This document shows positions 54,594 through 64,000 of a stretch of 64,000 nt of DNA, piece by piece; the first letter of the stretch is position 1, and each line of letters starts with the position of its first letter. Position numbers and translations under genes: made by a program. The notes under the pieces were generated by a model, which was given only the letters and a program-made list of their open reading frames with translations, had not been told where the DNA came from and did not search any database. The DNA comes from Streptomyces sp. NRRL F-5122 (GTDB taxonomy: Bacteria; Actinomycetota; Actinomycetes; Streptomycetales; Streptomycetaceae), in assembly GCF_001507435.1 (NCBI RefSeq), contig NZ_LMWH01000105.1:85449-149448 (forward strand), written 5' to 3'.

Positions 54594-54926
54594 ATGGCCA
54601 TCGAGGTCCGCATCCCCACCATCCTCCGCCAGTACACCGACGGCCAGAAGGCCGTCGAGGGCAACGGGGAGACCCTCGCCGAGCTGTTCGCCGACCTCGA
54701 GACGCGTCACACGGGCATCCAGGCCCGCATCGTGGACGGCGGGGAGCTGCGCCGCTTCGTGAACGTCTACCTGAACGACGAGGACGTCCGCTTCCTCGAC
54801 GGCATCAACACCAAGCTCGCCGACGGCGACAACGTGACCATCCTGCCCGCCGTGGCCGGAGGCTCCGCCGCGGCCGAGCCGCGGCCGGCCCGTACGGTGG
54901 CCGGGCGCCGGCCGCGAACGGCCTGA
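54594..54926 (+). CDS. cysO: CysO sulfur-carrier protein with C-terminal extension
   Basis: A 110-residue ubiquitin-like (MoaD/ThiS) sulfur carrier: MAIEVRIPTILRQYTDGQKAV, FVNVYLNDEDVRFLDGI, then DNVTILPAVAGG. Normally the protein ends at or just after the Gly-Gly whose carboxylate becomes a thiocarboxylate. Here Gly89-Gly90 is followed by 20 more residues, basic and Ala/Pro-rich. The extension must be removed for activity; the JAMM protease encoded upstream is the obvious candidate. An ancestral stop lost by mutation is the alternative. Confidence 0.9.
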   Translation: MAIEVRIPTILRQYTDGQKAVEGNGETLAELFADLETRHTGIQARIVDGGELRRFVNVYLNDEDVRFLDGINTKLADGDNVTILPAVAGGSAAAEPRPARTVAGRRPRTA

Positions 54927-55883
<957 letters not shown>

Positions 55884-56251
55884 GGTTTTCCCTACGGAGG
55901 TGACCGGGGGCCCCGCCCCCGGAACCCGCCTTCTCATCAACACGCCAATGCCCGCCAATCGGCGCGCTAAGTGCCGCCTATGGAGCGGCAAAGATCTCTC
56001 TTCGGGACTGCCCGCCCTCGCCGGACCGGGCTAGGTTCTGCCCGCACCCTGTCATGTCACGCTCACTGGGCTCTCAGGGTGTTCACGGCGCTATAAGTGT
56101 CATGCCCATGGCAACGCGTCCTACCGTCGCTACGCGCGTCACAGGCCTGCCACTCAGCTTCAGGAATCCCCACTTCCCGGCTGTGGCTCCGCGTCCGGCC
56201 CGACCCAGGCCCCGCGCGGCGCCGGCCTCAAACCGAGAGAGGCAGCACCCC
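55884..56251. other. Intergenic region before sedolisin gene
   Basis: No gene is seen. It contains a small inverted repeat (tgccgc / gcggca) near 55973-55990 and possible -10 hexamers TAGGTT and TATAAG, with no clear -35 partner. Confidence 0.4.
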
Positions 56252-58321
56252 ATGCGTGAGTCCCGCCCGAGCAAGCGGCGACGGAGCCTGCGAAGACTCC
56301 TGACCGCCGCCCTCCCCGCTCTCGCCCTCACCGTCGCCGGTCTCATGGCGGCCCCGGCCGCCGGCGCCCAGAGCGCCCCCGGCAGCGCGCAGTCCTCCCA
56401 CACCACCCAGAACGCCCGGGCGCTGACCAGCCCCGAGGCGCAGACCGTCCACGCCACCGGCAAGCCCGGCCAGAAGGTGCCGACACAGCACCTGTGCGGT
56501 GCCCCGACCGCCGGTCACGCGTCCTGCTTCGCCCAGCGGCGCACCGATATCGAGCAGCGGCTCGCCTCCGCGATGGCGGCCGCCGCACCCTCCGGCCTGA
56601 GCCCCGCCAACCTGCACAGCGCCTACAACCTGCCCTCGACCGGCGGCTCCGGCATGACGGTCGCGGTCGTCGACGCGTACAACGACCCCAACGCCGAATC
56701 GGACCTCGCGACCTACCGCTCGACCTACGGGCTGTCCGCGTGCACCAAGGCCAACGGCTGCTTCAAGCAGGTCAGCCAGACCGGTTCGACCACCTCGCTG
56801 CCGTCCAACGACACCGGCTGGGCGGGCGAGGAGGCGCTGGACATCGACATGGTCAGCGCCGTCTGCCCGAACTGCAAGATCATCCTCGTCGAGGCCAACT
56901 CCGCGAACGACACCGATCTCGGCACGGCCGAGAACGAGGCCGTCGCGCTCGGCGCCAAGTTCGTCTCCAACAGCTGGGGCGGCGGTGAGGCGTCGTCCCA
57001 GACCAGTGAGGACACTCAGTACTTCAAGCACCCCGGCGTCGCGATCACGGTCTCCTCGGGCGACGAGGCCTACGGCGCCGAGTACCCGGCGGCCTCCCAG
57101 TACGTGACCGCCGTGGGCGGCACCGCGCTGTCGACGTCCTCCAACTCCCGCGGCTGGACCGAGTCCGTGTGGAAGACCAACAGCACCGAGGGCACCGGCT
57201 CCGGCTGCTCGGCCTACGACCCCAAGCCGAGCTGGCAGACCGACACCGGCTGCTCCCGGCGCATGGAGGCCGACGTCTCGGCGGTCGCCGACCCGGCCAC
57301 CGGCGTCGCGGTCTACGACACCTACGGCGGCTCCGGCTGGGCGGTCTACGGCGGTACCAGCGCCTCCGCCCCGATCATCGCCGGCGTCTACGCCCTCGCG
57401 GGCACCCCGGGCGCCACGGACTACCCGGCGAAGTACCCCTACTCCCACACCGCGAACCTGTACGACGTCACGACCGGCAACAACGGCAGCTGCTCCACGT
57501 CGTACTTCTGCACCGCGCGCGCCGGCTACGACGGCCCGACCGGCTGGGGCACCCCCAACGGCACGGCCGCCTTCTCGGCGGGCAGCAGCTCCGGCAACAC
57601 CGTGACCGTCACCAGCCCTGGCAACCAGTCCACCACGACCGGCGGCTCGGTCAGCCTGCAGATCTCGGCCTCCGACAGCGCGGGTGCGGCGCTCACCTAC
57701 AGCGCGACCGGGCTGCCCACCGGACTGTCGATCAACAGCTCGACCGGCCTGATCTCCGGAACCGCGTCCACAGCGGGCACCTACAGCGCGACCGTCACGG
57801 CCAAGGACTCAACCGGCGCCTCGGGCTCGGCGTCCTTCAGCTGGACGGTCGGCTCCTCCGGCGGCTCCTGCTCCTCGGCGCAGTTGCTGGGCAACCCGGG
57901 CTTCGAGTCGGGCAGCACCGGCTGGACCACGACGAGCGGGGTCATCACCAACGACAGCGGTGAGGCGGCACACGGCGGTTCGTACAAGGCCTGGCTCGAC
58001 GGGTACGGGTCCTCGCACACCGACACGCTGTCCCAGTCGGTGACGATCCCGTCCGGGTGCAGGGCCACGCTCACCTTCTACCTGCACATCGACACGGCGG
58101 AGACCACCACCGGCAGCCAGTACGACAAGCTGACGGTGACCGCCGGTTCGACCACGCTGGCGACGTACTCGAACCTCAACGCCGCCACCGGATACGCGCA
58201 GAAGTCCTTCGACCTGTCCTCCTTCGCGGGGTCCACGGTCACCCTGAAGTTCAGCGGCGCCGAGGACTCCTCGCTGCAGACCAGCTTCGTCGTCGACGAC
58301 ACCGCACTGACGACCGGCTGA
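56252..58321 (+). CDS. Secreted sedolisin-type serine protease (S53) with Ig-like and C-terminal beta domains
   Basis: A 689-residue exported protease. Signal peptide: [27 protein letters not shown]. Catalytic domain: [31 protein letters not shown], the Glu/Asp pair in [26 protein letters not shown], and the Ser in [13 protein letters not shown]. Unlike most S53 enzymes it has almost no pro-domain. After residue ~450 comes a putative Ig domain ([20 protein letters not shown], IDs of the He_PIG type) and a jelly-roll-like C-terminal domain ([13 protein letters not shown] ... FVVDDTAL). Probably extracellular protein digestion. Confidence 0.9.
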   Translation: MRESRPSKRRRSLRRLLTAALPALALTVAGLMAAPAAGAQSAPGSAQSSHTTQNARALTSPEAQTVHATGKPGQKVPTQHLCGAPTAGHASCFAQRRTDIEQRLASAMAAAAPSGLSPANLHSAYNLPSTGGSGMTVAVVDAYNDPNAESDLATYRSTYGLSACTKANGCFKQVSQTGSTTSLPSNDTGWAGEEALDIDMVSAVCPNCKIILVEANSANDTDLGTAENEAVALGAKFVSNSWGGGEASSQTSEDTQYFKHPGVAITVSSGDEAYGAEYPAASQYVTAVGGTALSTSSNSRGWTESVWKTNSTEGTGSGCSAYDPKPSWQTDTGCSRRMEADVSAVADPATGVAVYDTYGGSGWAVYGGTSASAPIIAGVYALAGTPGATDYPAKYPYSHTANLYDVTTGNNGSCSTSYFCTARAGYDGPTGWGTPNGTAAFSAGSSSGNTVTVTSPGNQSTTTGGSVSLQISASDSAGAALTYSATGLPTGLSINSSTGLISGTASTAGTYSATVTAKDSTGASGSASFSWTVGSSGGSCSSAQLLGNPGFESGSTGWTTTSGVITNDSGEAAHGGSYKAWLDGYGSSHTDTLSQSVTIPSGCRATLTFYLHIDTAETTTGSQYDKLTVTAGSTTLATYSNLNAATGYAQKSFDLSSFAGSTVTLKFSGAEDSSLQTSFVVDDTALTTG

Positions 58322-58337
58322 GCACCTCCGGCACCAA

Positions 58338-58367
58338 GGGCCCCGGCCGTACCAGCGGCCGGGGCCC
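58338..58367 (+). terminator. Terminator after sedolisin gene
   Basis: A perfect 12-bp stem (gggccccggccg) with a 6-base loop. Confidence 0.85.
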
Positions 58368-58461
58368 GCTCGCGGTCGCGGGCGGATCCTGATGAGCTGG
58401 AGGAACGTCACACCAGCACGAGGACAGGACCGAGGACGAGGCAGAGGAAGGCGGCCGCCCC

Positions 58462-58986
58462 ATGCGCGGTACGACGCTCCACCGGACCACCACCGTCACC
58501 GCCGTCGCGGCAGCGGCACTTCTCGTCGTGGGCTGCGGGGCCGGCAGCGGCGCCGGTTCGTCCGGCAGCGGTGCGACCCCGCCGTCGGCACCGCCTGCAT
58601 CGTCGGCACCGGTCCCGCCGTCGGCACCGGCCTCACCGTCGCTCCCGCCGACCCCCACCGGGACGGGGTGCGCGCCCGAGGTGCAGCTCACCGCGGCCGA
58701 CACGGGCCGCACGGTGTGCCTGGCACAGGGCGGGCGGATCCGCATCGCCCTGGACGGTTCCAAGGACCGGCCCTGGGCCGTCGTCGCCGCCAGGGGAGAC
58801 GCGCTCGAGGCCACCAACGCCGGCATCGCCGTCCCGCCGGGCGACGCCCTCGCCGCGTTCGAGGCGGTCGCGCCCGGAACGGCGTGGCTCACCTCGAGCC
58901 GCCCCCTGTGCGCCCGGCAACCGGGCCGGAACGCGTGCCTGGGCATCGAGCAGTGGACCGTCACGGTGACCGTGACGGCACCGTGA
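58462..58986 (+). CDS. Lipoprotein, unknown function
   Basis: A 174-residue protein. The signal peptide ends in lipobox LLVVGCGAG (Cys ~25). A Ser/Pro/Ala-rich linker covers ~40 residues. The globular part (GCAPEVQLTAADTGRTVCLAQG, GDALEATNAGIAVPPGDALAAF, GTAWLTSSRPLC) looks like a small beta domain with two disulfides. Family not recognised; a protease-inhibitor role is conceivable given the neighbouring protease but unsupported. Confidence 0.8.
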   Translation: MRGTTLHRTTTVTAVAAAALLVVGCGAGSGAGSSGSGATPPSAPPASSAPVPPSAPASPSLPPTPTGTGCAPEVQLTAADTGRTVCLAQGGRIRIALDGSKDRPWAVVAARGDALEATNAGIAVPPGDALAAFEAVAPGTAWLTSSRPLCARQPGRNACLGIEQWTVTVTVTAP

Positions 58987-59056
58987 GGACGACGCCGGGG
59001 GAGAGGACGAAGACCGAAGGAAGGACAGGGCCGTCAAGGACACGCCATGAGGCCGG

Positions 59057-59497
59057 TCACCCAGCGAGATACCGCACCTGATCCCACAGCACGGGATCCA
59101 CCACGCCCACCCGGCGCCGGAAGTCCCACAGCGGCACGTCGCGCAGTTCGTCGGTCTCCAGGAAGCTGGGCCGCCCGTGGGCGTCGGCCACCGTGCCCGG
59201 CGGCAGCGGTATCACGCCCGCCCGCTCGTCGCGGTACCGACTGGTGATCTTGGCGACCGTCGCGCTGTCCCCGCGCACCGTCAGCACCAGGCAGGGCCGG
59301 TCCTTCGAACCGACCCGGTCCTCGTACGGAACGCTCGCCCACCAGATCTCGGCCGGCCGCGGATGCAGCCGGGCGCGTCCAGGCGGACGCGTCGCGGCAC
59401 GGCGGGGGCGTTGCCCACGCCCCCATCCGTCCACCAGCGTCGCGATCAGCGCGAGCAGCACCACCGCCGCCAGCGCCAGCCACCAGGACGTGTCCAT
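59057..59497 (-). CDS. Membrane-anchored PemK/MazF-like protein
   Basis: A 146-residue protein. An N-terminal membrane helix (MDTSWWLALAAVVLLALIATLV) and a basic linker precede a PemK/MazF-like domain: RPAEIWWASVPYEDRVGSKDRPCLVLTVRGDSATVAKITS, and C-terminal VGVVDPVLWDQVRYLAG. Typical MazF toxins are soluble and paired with an antitoxin; this one is tethered and alone. Endonuclease activity is therefore doubtful. Confidence 0.82.
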   Translation of the reverse strand: MDTSWWLALAAVVLLALIATLVDGWGRGQRPRRAATRPPGRARLHPRPAEIWWASVPYEDRVGSKDRPCLVLTVRGDSATVAKITSRYRDERAGVIPLPPGTVADAHGRPSFLETDELRDVPLWDFRRRVGVVDPVLWDQVRYLAG

Positions 59498-59764
59498 ATC
59501 GTTGACGGTACCGGCGTACAAGGCCCACCGCCCGCCCTTGGCGCACACCAACGCGCCGCCGCACCGCGGGTCGTGCGCCCCGACGCACTCCCCACGCGCC
59601 CATGGTCCAGCCGAACCGGTGACACCACAGGTGAGTTCGCCCACAACGGCCCCTGGCGGAGGAGCGACCGGCCCTTTTGCGCCTTACGCTCGACGGACCG
59701 CACGACCCCCGTCACCGCCCGTTCCTGCCTTGTGCACTTTCTGCCACGCGGAGGTTCCAGCTTT

Positions 59765-60517
59765 ATGAAGCTCACCGTCGTCGGCTGCTCGGGGTCGTTT
59801 CCGTCCGCGGACTCGGCCTGCTCGAGCTACCTCGTAGAGGCCGACGGCTTCCGGCTGCTGCTCGACATGGGCAACGGCGCCCTTGGCGAGCTGCAGCGCC
59901 ACTGCGGTCTCTACGACCTCGACGCGATCTTCCTCAGTCATCTGCACGCCGACCACTGCATCGACATGCTCGGGTACTTCGTCGCGCGCTACTACCGCCA
60001 CGACGGCGGCCGCGCCGCACCCATCCCGGTCTACGGTCCGGAGGGCACCGAGCAGCGCCTGACCACCGCCTACGCCGACACCCCCTCGGCCTCCTCGATG
60101 AGCGAGGTCTTCGACTTCCACACGGTCAAGCCCGGCTCGTTCGAGATCGGCCCCTTCACCGTCCACACGGAACGCGTGCGCCACCCCGTGGAGGCGTACG
60201 GCATCCGCGTCGAGTACGGCGGCAGGTCGCTCACCTACTCCGGCGACACCGGTGTGAGCGAGGCCCTGGACGAACTCGCCCGTGACACGGACCTCTTCCT
60301 GTGCGAGGCCGCGTTCACCTACGGCAAGGAGAACATCCCCGACCTCCACCTCAACGGCCGTGAGGCCGGCGAGGCCGCCGCCCGCGCCGGAGCCCGCCGA
60401 CTGGTCCTGACCCACATCCCGCCGTGGACCGACCCCCAGGTCAATCTGGCGGACGCCCGGTCCGTCTACTCCGGACCCGTGGAACTGGCGACGCCCCGGG
60501 CGACGTACGAGGTCTAG
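59765..60517 (+). CDS. Metallo-beta-lactamase-fold hydrolase (RNase Z / phosphodiesterase-like)
   Basis: A 250-residue MBL-fold enzyme: MKLTVVGCSGSFPSADSACSSYLVEA, metal motif FLSHLHADHCIDMLGY, YSGDTGVSE, and HIPPWTD late His. The pattern resembles actinobacterial cyclic-nucleotide phosphodiesterase/RNase Z-type proteins such as Rv1339. Substrate not provable from sequence. GGAGG precedes the ATG. Confidence 0.9.
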   Translation: MKLTVVGCSGSFPSADSACSSYLVEADGFRLLLDMGNGALGELQRHCGLYDLDAIFLSHLHADHCIDMLGYFVARYYRHDGGRAAPIPVYGPEGTEQRLTTAYADTPSASSMSEVFDFHTVKPGSFEIGPFTVHTERVRHPVEAYGIRVEYGGRSLTYSGDTGVSEALDELARDTDLFLCEAAFTYGKENIPDLHLNGREAGEAAARAGARRLVLTHIPPWTDPQVNLADARSVYSGPVELATPRATYEV

Positions 60518-60549
60518 GACCGGCGTACGGGCAACGCCCCTCACACGCC

Positions 60550-60586
60550 CGAAGGCCCCGGAACCTGAGAGGTTCCGGGGCCTTCG
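60550..60586. terminator. Bidirectional terminator, MBL gene / nagE2
   Basis: A perfect 16-bp stem (cgaaggccccggaacc) with a 5-base loop between convergent genes. Confidence 0.92.
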
Positions 60587-60605
60587 TGTCGTTCGGGGGA
60601 GTCGC

Positions 60606-61856
60606 TCACGCCTTCGTGAGGTCCTCGACCTCCTCCTCGGGCTCGCGGCCCGGGGTGGGGAGGTTGAACTTGACGATCGCGAAGCGGAAGACGAAGTAGT
60701 AGATCGCCGCGAACACCAGGCCGATCGGGATGATCAGCCATGGCTTGGTCGCCAGGTTCCAGTTCAGCAGGTAGTCGATGGCACCCGCGGAGAAGGTGAA
60801 GCCCGCGTGGACGCCGAGCGCCCAGGTGACCGCCATGGACAGGGCGGTGAGGACCGCGTGGATCGCGTACAGCACCGGGGCGATGAACATGAACGAGAAC
60901 TCGATCGGCTCGGTCACACCGGTCACGAAGGAGGTCAGCGCCAGCGAGATCATCATGCCCAGCACGGCCTTGCGGCGCTCGGGACGGGCGGTGTGCGCGA
61001 TGGCGAGCGCGGCGGCCGGAAGGCCGAACATCATGATCGGGAAGAAGCCCGACATGAACTGTCCGGCGGTCGGGTCACCGGCGAAGAACCGGTAGAGGTC
61101 ACCGTGGACGACCTCACCGGCCGAGTTCTTGAAGTCACCGATCTGGAACCAGGAGACGGTGTTCACGAACTGGTGCATGCCGACCGGGATCAGCGCGCGG
61201 TTGATCAGACCGAACAGACCCGCGCCCAGCGCGCCGAGACCGGTGATCCACTCACCGAAGTTCGAGATGCCCTCGCCGATCGGCTTCCAGATCAGACCGA
61301 AGAAGACGCCGGCGAGCGTGCCGACGAAGGCCATGATGATCGGGACCAGGCGCCGGCCGTTGAAGAAGCCGAGCCAGTCGACCAGCTTGGTCCGGTGGTA
61401 GCGCTGCCACAGCACCGCCGACAGCAGACCCATCAGGATGCCGCCGAGGACGCCGGGGTTGTTGTAGGTGGCGGCTATGTCGGCGCCGGCCTGGACCTTG
61501 GCCTCGGTGACCGGGAAGGCCTTCAGCACATTGCTGTAGACAAGGAAGCCGACCAGGGCCGCCAGTGCCGTGGAGCCGTCGGACTTCTTGGCGAAGCCGA
61601 TCGCCACACCGATGCAGAACAGCATCGGCAGGTTGTCGAAGATCGCCCCACCAGCTGTGGCGAACACTGCCGTGACCTTGTCGGGCAGGTTCAGCTTGTC
61701 GTGGACGTCCTGCTGGCCGAGTCGCAGGAGAATACCCGCCGCCGGCAGTACGGCGATCGGGAGCTGGAGACTGCGGCCGACCTTCTGCAGGCCCTGGAAC
61801 AGACCTGATCCCCGCTTCTTTGCGGGGGCCGCCGAGGTTTCGGTGGCGGTGCTCAT
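60606..61856 (-). CDS. nagE2: N-acetylglucosamine PTS permease, EIIC component
   Basis: A 416-residue EIIC of the glucose/GlcNAc superfamily with about ten helices: LQKVGRSLQLPIAVLPAAGILLRLG, ATAGGAIFDNLPMLFCIGVAIGFA, PIIMAFVGTLAGVFFGLIW, GVTEPIEFSFMFIAPVLYAIH. GITEP-like GVTEPIEF is the sugar-binding loop. It is divergent from the EIIB gene nagF, with dre operators between, as in S. coelicolor nagE2. Only one EIIC is present here. Confidence 0.94.
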   Translation of the reverse strand: MSTATETSAAPAKKRGSGLFQGLQKVGRSLQLPIAVLPAAGILLRLGQQDVHDKLNLPDKVTAVFATAGGAIFDNLPMLFCIGVAIGFAKKSDGSTALAALVGFLVYSNVLKAFPVTEAKVQAGADIAATYNNPGVLGGILMGLLSAVLWQRYHRTKLVDWLGFFNGRRLVPIIMAFVGTLAGVFFGLIWKPIGEGISNFGEWITGLGALGAGLFGLINRALIPVGMHQFVNTVSWFQIGDFKNSAGEVVHGDLYRFFAGDPTAGQFMSGFFPIMMFGLPAAALAIAHTARPERRKAVLGMMISLALTSFVTGVTEPIEFSFMFIAPVLYAIHAVLTALSMAVTWALGVHAGFTFSAGAIDYLLNWNLATKPWLIIPIGLVFAAIYYFVFRFAIVKFNLPTPGREPEEEVEDLTKA

Positions 61857-61920
61857 AGTTCCTCCATGTGCTGGGGGCTGCCGGGGGACGGGAAGGGCTG
61901 AACGAGGTGGGCAGCTCCCG

Positions 61921-61953
61921 CGTGGTCTACACCACTCACTGGTGTAGACCTGT
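61921..61953. promoter_or_regulatory. Two DasR operators (dre) before nagE2
   Basis: CGTGGTCTACACCACT at 61921-61936 and ACTGGTGTAGACCTGT at 61938-61953 each match the dre consensus at 13 of 16 positions. They lie about 65 bases before the nagE2 start on the same DNA face. Confidence 0.85.
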
Positions 61954-62161
61954 TGTAGCACGGTGAAGGTGGGATAAGGAACCCGTGAATTCTGTAGTCC
62001 CGGACATACCGTAAGTAGTGCCGCACTTGCGGCGAATTCCCGGAAACGATAGCTCGATCCGGTAATGCGGTAGAGGTCTGAAGGACGTGATTAGTGCCAC
62101 TTGGTCGTTATGTCCGGGCAAGGTCACCCCGGGCCGCACCGCGTTTGGCGCCCTATCCCGG

Positions 62162-62177
62162 CGTGGTGTAGACCAGT
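62162..62177. promoter_or_regulatory. DasR operator (dre) before nagF
   Basis: CGTGGTGTAGACCAGT matches dre at 12 of 16 positions, 120 bases before the nagF start. No other gene lies in 61857-62296. Confidence 0.8.
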
Positions 62178-62296
62178 TCGCGGGACGGTCGCACTGTCGG
62201 GAACGCCTTCCTCGGGTTCGCACGACCAGACCGCTCGCAAAGTTCGTCCACCTATGGGTTACTGCGACAAAGCGGTTCGGATCAGGGAGAAGAGAC

Positions 62297-62530
62297 ATGG
62301 CCAGCAAGGCTGAGAAGATCGTCGCCGGTCTCGGCGGCATCGACAACATCGACGAGATCGAGGGCTGCATCACCCGGCTGCGCACCGAGGTCCACGACGC
62401 CTCTCTGGTCGACGAGGCCGCTCTGAAGGCCGCCGGCGCCCACGGCGTCGTCAAGATGGGCACCGCCATCCAGGTCGTCGTCGGCACGGACGCGGACCCG
62501 ATCGCCGCGGAGATCGAAGACATGATGTGA
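62297..62530 (+). CDS. nagF: N-acetylglucosamine PTS EIIB component
   Basis: A 77-residue EIIB domain: ASKAEKIVAGLGGIDNIDEIEGCITRLRTEV, with the phosphorylated Cys24 in EGCITRLR, and GVVKMGTAIQVVVGTDADPIA. It accepts phosphate from EIIA and passes it to the sugar entering through NagE2. AGGGAGAAGAG precedes the ATG. Confidence 0.94.
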   Translation: MASKAEKIVAGLGGIDNIDEIEGCITRLRTEVHDASLVDEAALKAAGAHGVVKMGTAIQVVVGTDADPIAAEIEDMM

Positions 62531-62545
62531 GCCCACGCGCCCACA

Positions 62546-62582
62546 CGTCGGGGGCCCCTCCCACCGGGAGGGGCCCCCGACG
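62546..62582 (+). terminator. Terminator after nagF
   Basis: A perfect 17-bp stem (cgtcgggggcccctccc) with a 3-base loop. Confidence 0.9.
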
Positions 62583-62604
62583 CATCTATGGATAGGCTCG
62601 GCCC

Positions 62605-63336
62605 ATGTCTCGAATCGACGGCCGCACGCCCGAACAGCTCCGCCCCATCAGCATCGAGCGCGGCTGGAGCAAGCACGCCGAGGGCTCCGTCCTCGTCTCC
62701 TTCGGCGACACCAAGGTCCTCTGCACCGCCTCCGTCACCGAAGGCGTCCCGCGCTGGCGCAAGGGCAGCGGCGAGGGCTGGGTCACCGCCGAGTACGCCA
62801 TGCTGCCCCGCTCCACCAACACCCGCGGCGACCGCGAATCGGTCAAGGGCAAGATCGGCGGCCGTACCCACGAGATCAGCCGCCTCATCGGCCGCTCCCT
62901 GCGCGCCGTCGTCGACTACAAGGCGCTCGGCGAGAACACCGTCGTCCTCGACTGCGACGTCCTCCAGGCGGACGGCGGCACCCGCACCGCCGCGATCACC
63001 GGCGCCTACGTCGCACTCGCCGACGCGGTCGCCTGGGCGCAGCGCAAGAAGCTCGTACGGGCCGGCCGGCAGCCGCTGACCGGCACGGTCGCGGCCGTCT
63101 CCGTCGGCATCGTGAGCGGCGTACCGCTCCTGGACCTCTGCTACGAGGAGGACGTCCGGGCCGACACCGACATGAACGTCGTCTGCACCGGCGACGGCCG
63201 CTTCGTGGAAGTACAGGGCACGGCGGAGGCCGCACCCTTCGACCGCACGGAACTCAACGCCCTGCTCGACCTGGCAGTCTCCGGCTGCGACCGGCTCGCC
63301 ACCCTGCAACGCGACGCCCTCGAGGCAACCGAGTAG
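62605..63336 (+). CDS. rph: Ribonuclease PH
   Basis: A 243-residue phosphorolytic exoribonuclease that trims tRNA 3' ends: [94 protein letters not shown] and [23 protein letters not shown] at 62593-62598 lies six bases before the ATG with no Shine-Dalgarno, so the transcript is likely leaderless. Confidence 0.97.
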   Translation: MSRIDGRTPEQLRPISIERGWSKHAEGSVLVSFGDTKVLCTASVTEGVPRWRKGSGEGWVTAEYAMLPRSTNTRGDRESVKGKIGGRTHEISRLIGRSLRAVVDYKALGENTVVLDCDVLQADGGTRTAAITGAYVALADAVAWAQRKKLVRAGRQPLTGTVAAVSVGIVSGVPLLDLCYEEDVRADTDMNVVCTGDGRFVEVQGTAEAAPFDRTELNALLDLAVSGCDRLATLQRDALEATE

Positions 63337-63506
63337 CGCCGAACGGCGTTTTCAGGGGTAGCCGCACCGCTGACGCGAAGGGCGCCCGGGGGTACCCCGC
63401 GCGCCCGGACACAGCCCCGAACGACCACCGACGGGTCGGGCGAGCCGGACCGGCTGGCGCGCCCACGGGAAAGTGCCGCACCGCCGACGGGGAGGGAATC
63501 CGTTCC

Positions 63507-63905
63507 ATGGCCGCGCGCCACCGCCGCCGCACCACCGCCGCGGCACTCGCAGCCGTCGCCGTACTCGCCGCCATGGGCGCGAGCGCGGGCTGCGACGCCG
63601 TCGACAAGGCGATCGACTGCGTCCAGACCGCCGACGCGATCGCCGACAGCGTCACCGACCTCCAGCAGGCCGTCGAGAACGCGGCGAACGACCCGACGCA
63701 GACCGACGCGTCCCTCGACTCCATCGAGAGGAACCTCGACAAGATCGGGAACACGACGGACGACGTCGATCTCGACAAGGCGGTCGACCATCTGCGCACG
63801 TCCGTCACGAACGTCCGCGAGGCCGTCCGCAACGGCGACAAAACCCCCGACGTCGGCCCCGTCACGGACGCCGCCGGAGAGCTGACCAAGGTCTGCACGT
63901 CCTAG
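63507..63905 (+). CDS. Small lipoprotein or secreted protein
   Basis: A 132-residue protein with a twin-Arg-rich N-terminus (ARHRRRTTAAALAAVAVLAAMGASAGC) ending in a lipobox-like ASAGC. The mature part is acidic and helical (LQQAVENAANDPTQTD, IERNLDKIGNTTDDVDLDKAVDHL), with a Cys near each end. Unknown family, common beside rph in Streptomyces. Confidence 0.82.
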   Translation: MAARHRRRTTAAALAAVAVLAAMGASAGCDAVDKAIDCVQTADAIADSVTDLQQAVENAANDPTQTDASLDSIERNLDKIGNTTDDVDLDKAVDHLRTSVTNVREAVRNGDKTPDVGPVTDAAGELTKVCTS

Positions 63906-63912
63906 TGCCGCC

Positions 63913-64000
63913 TCAGGCAACGTTTGCCCTGTCGATGACGGCTTGTAGGTGCTGGTCGTCGGCATGGCGGTTTCGCCAGATGATGTAGCGGCGGATCATG
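63913..64000 (-). CDS. IS630-type transposase, C-terminal end (runs off window)
   Basis: The last 29 codons on the minus strand read IRRYIIWRNRHADDQHLQAV, then IDRANVA and stop, matching the C-terminal tail of IS630-family transposases in Streptomyces. Its 5' part is outside the window, so completeness cannot be judged. Confidence 0.7.
   Translation of the reverse strand, partial: MIRRYIIWRNRHADDQHLQAVIDRANVA

Noticed and set aside
54339..54762. 115-codon frame overlapping cysO in another frame
   Set aside because: It is incompatible with the clear cysO coding sequence; the leader peptide frame explains the upstream part.

Overview
The window is chromosomal DNA from a Streptomyces (or very close actinomycete). 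The evidence is the very high GC content, strong third-position GC bias, many GTG starts, 4-bp ATGA/GTGA gene overlaps, leaderless starts, and the protein families present. From memory, and not checked by any search, the gene order follows the core chromosome of S. coelicolor from the sigU region (near SCO2954) to rph (near SCO2904). One strain-variable insertion sits at a tRNA-Cys gene.

Layout. 1-217 is the tail of a CGNR zinc-finger regulator. 829-2237 encodes an ECF sigma factor (sigU-like) and its zinc-containing anti-sigma factor. 2387-4696 is a HelD/HelR-type RNA polymerase-binding ATPase. Next come malic enzyme, HU, murA (minus strand), YqgE and a DUF3039 protein. 10134-14872 is a sugar-binding lipoprotein, two permeases and a GH20 beta-N-acetylhexosaminidase, preceded by a DasR-type (dre) operator. 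15152-19924 is a three-subunit molybdo-iron-sulfur-flavin hydroxylase operon that ends in a 54-residue membrane protein; its Mo subunit lacks the usual catalytic glutamate. A SUKH-4 protein follows, then an amide operon on the minus strand (fmdB, amiS, fmdA).

24595-28846 is a decayed integrative element in a tRNA-Cys gene. The intact tRNA is at its right end and a copy of the tRNA 3' half at its left end. Inside are fragments of an integrase, a Clp_N protein and a DUF6233 protein, plus several small intact accessory genes (ANTAR, GvpU-like, DUF6233 and unknowns).

29052-42460 holds an MFS exporter, a DEAD/DEAH helicase, IclR and PucR regulators, a GNAT plus N-acylamino-acid racemase pair, a secreted Lon-like (S16) protease, a degraded osmoprotectant permease operon, an Lrp/AsnC regulator divergent from hppD, and a glycolate-oxidase-type FAD enzyme. 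42747-53769 holds two RDD membrane proteins, a secreted M6 metalloprotease, NAD-salvage genes pncA and pncB, clpS, a DUF2017 protein and an amino-acid permease. 53845-55883 is the protein-bound cysteine pathway (Mec+ JAMM protease, CysO sulfur carrier, CysM) with a cysteine leader peptide. The right end has a secreted sedolisin, a lipoprotein, a membrane-anchored PemK/MazF protein, a metallo-beta-lactamase-fold hydrolase, the N-acetylglucosamine PTS (nagE2 divergent from nagF) with three dre operators, rph, a small lipoprotein, and the 3' end of an IS630-type transposase that runs off the window.

Common themes are chitin and N-acetylglucosamine use under probable DasR control (10020-14872 and 60606-62530), cysteine supply, and secreted proteolysis. 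No large secondary-metabolite cluster, CRISPR array, rRNA operon or intact prophage is present.
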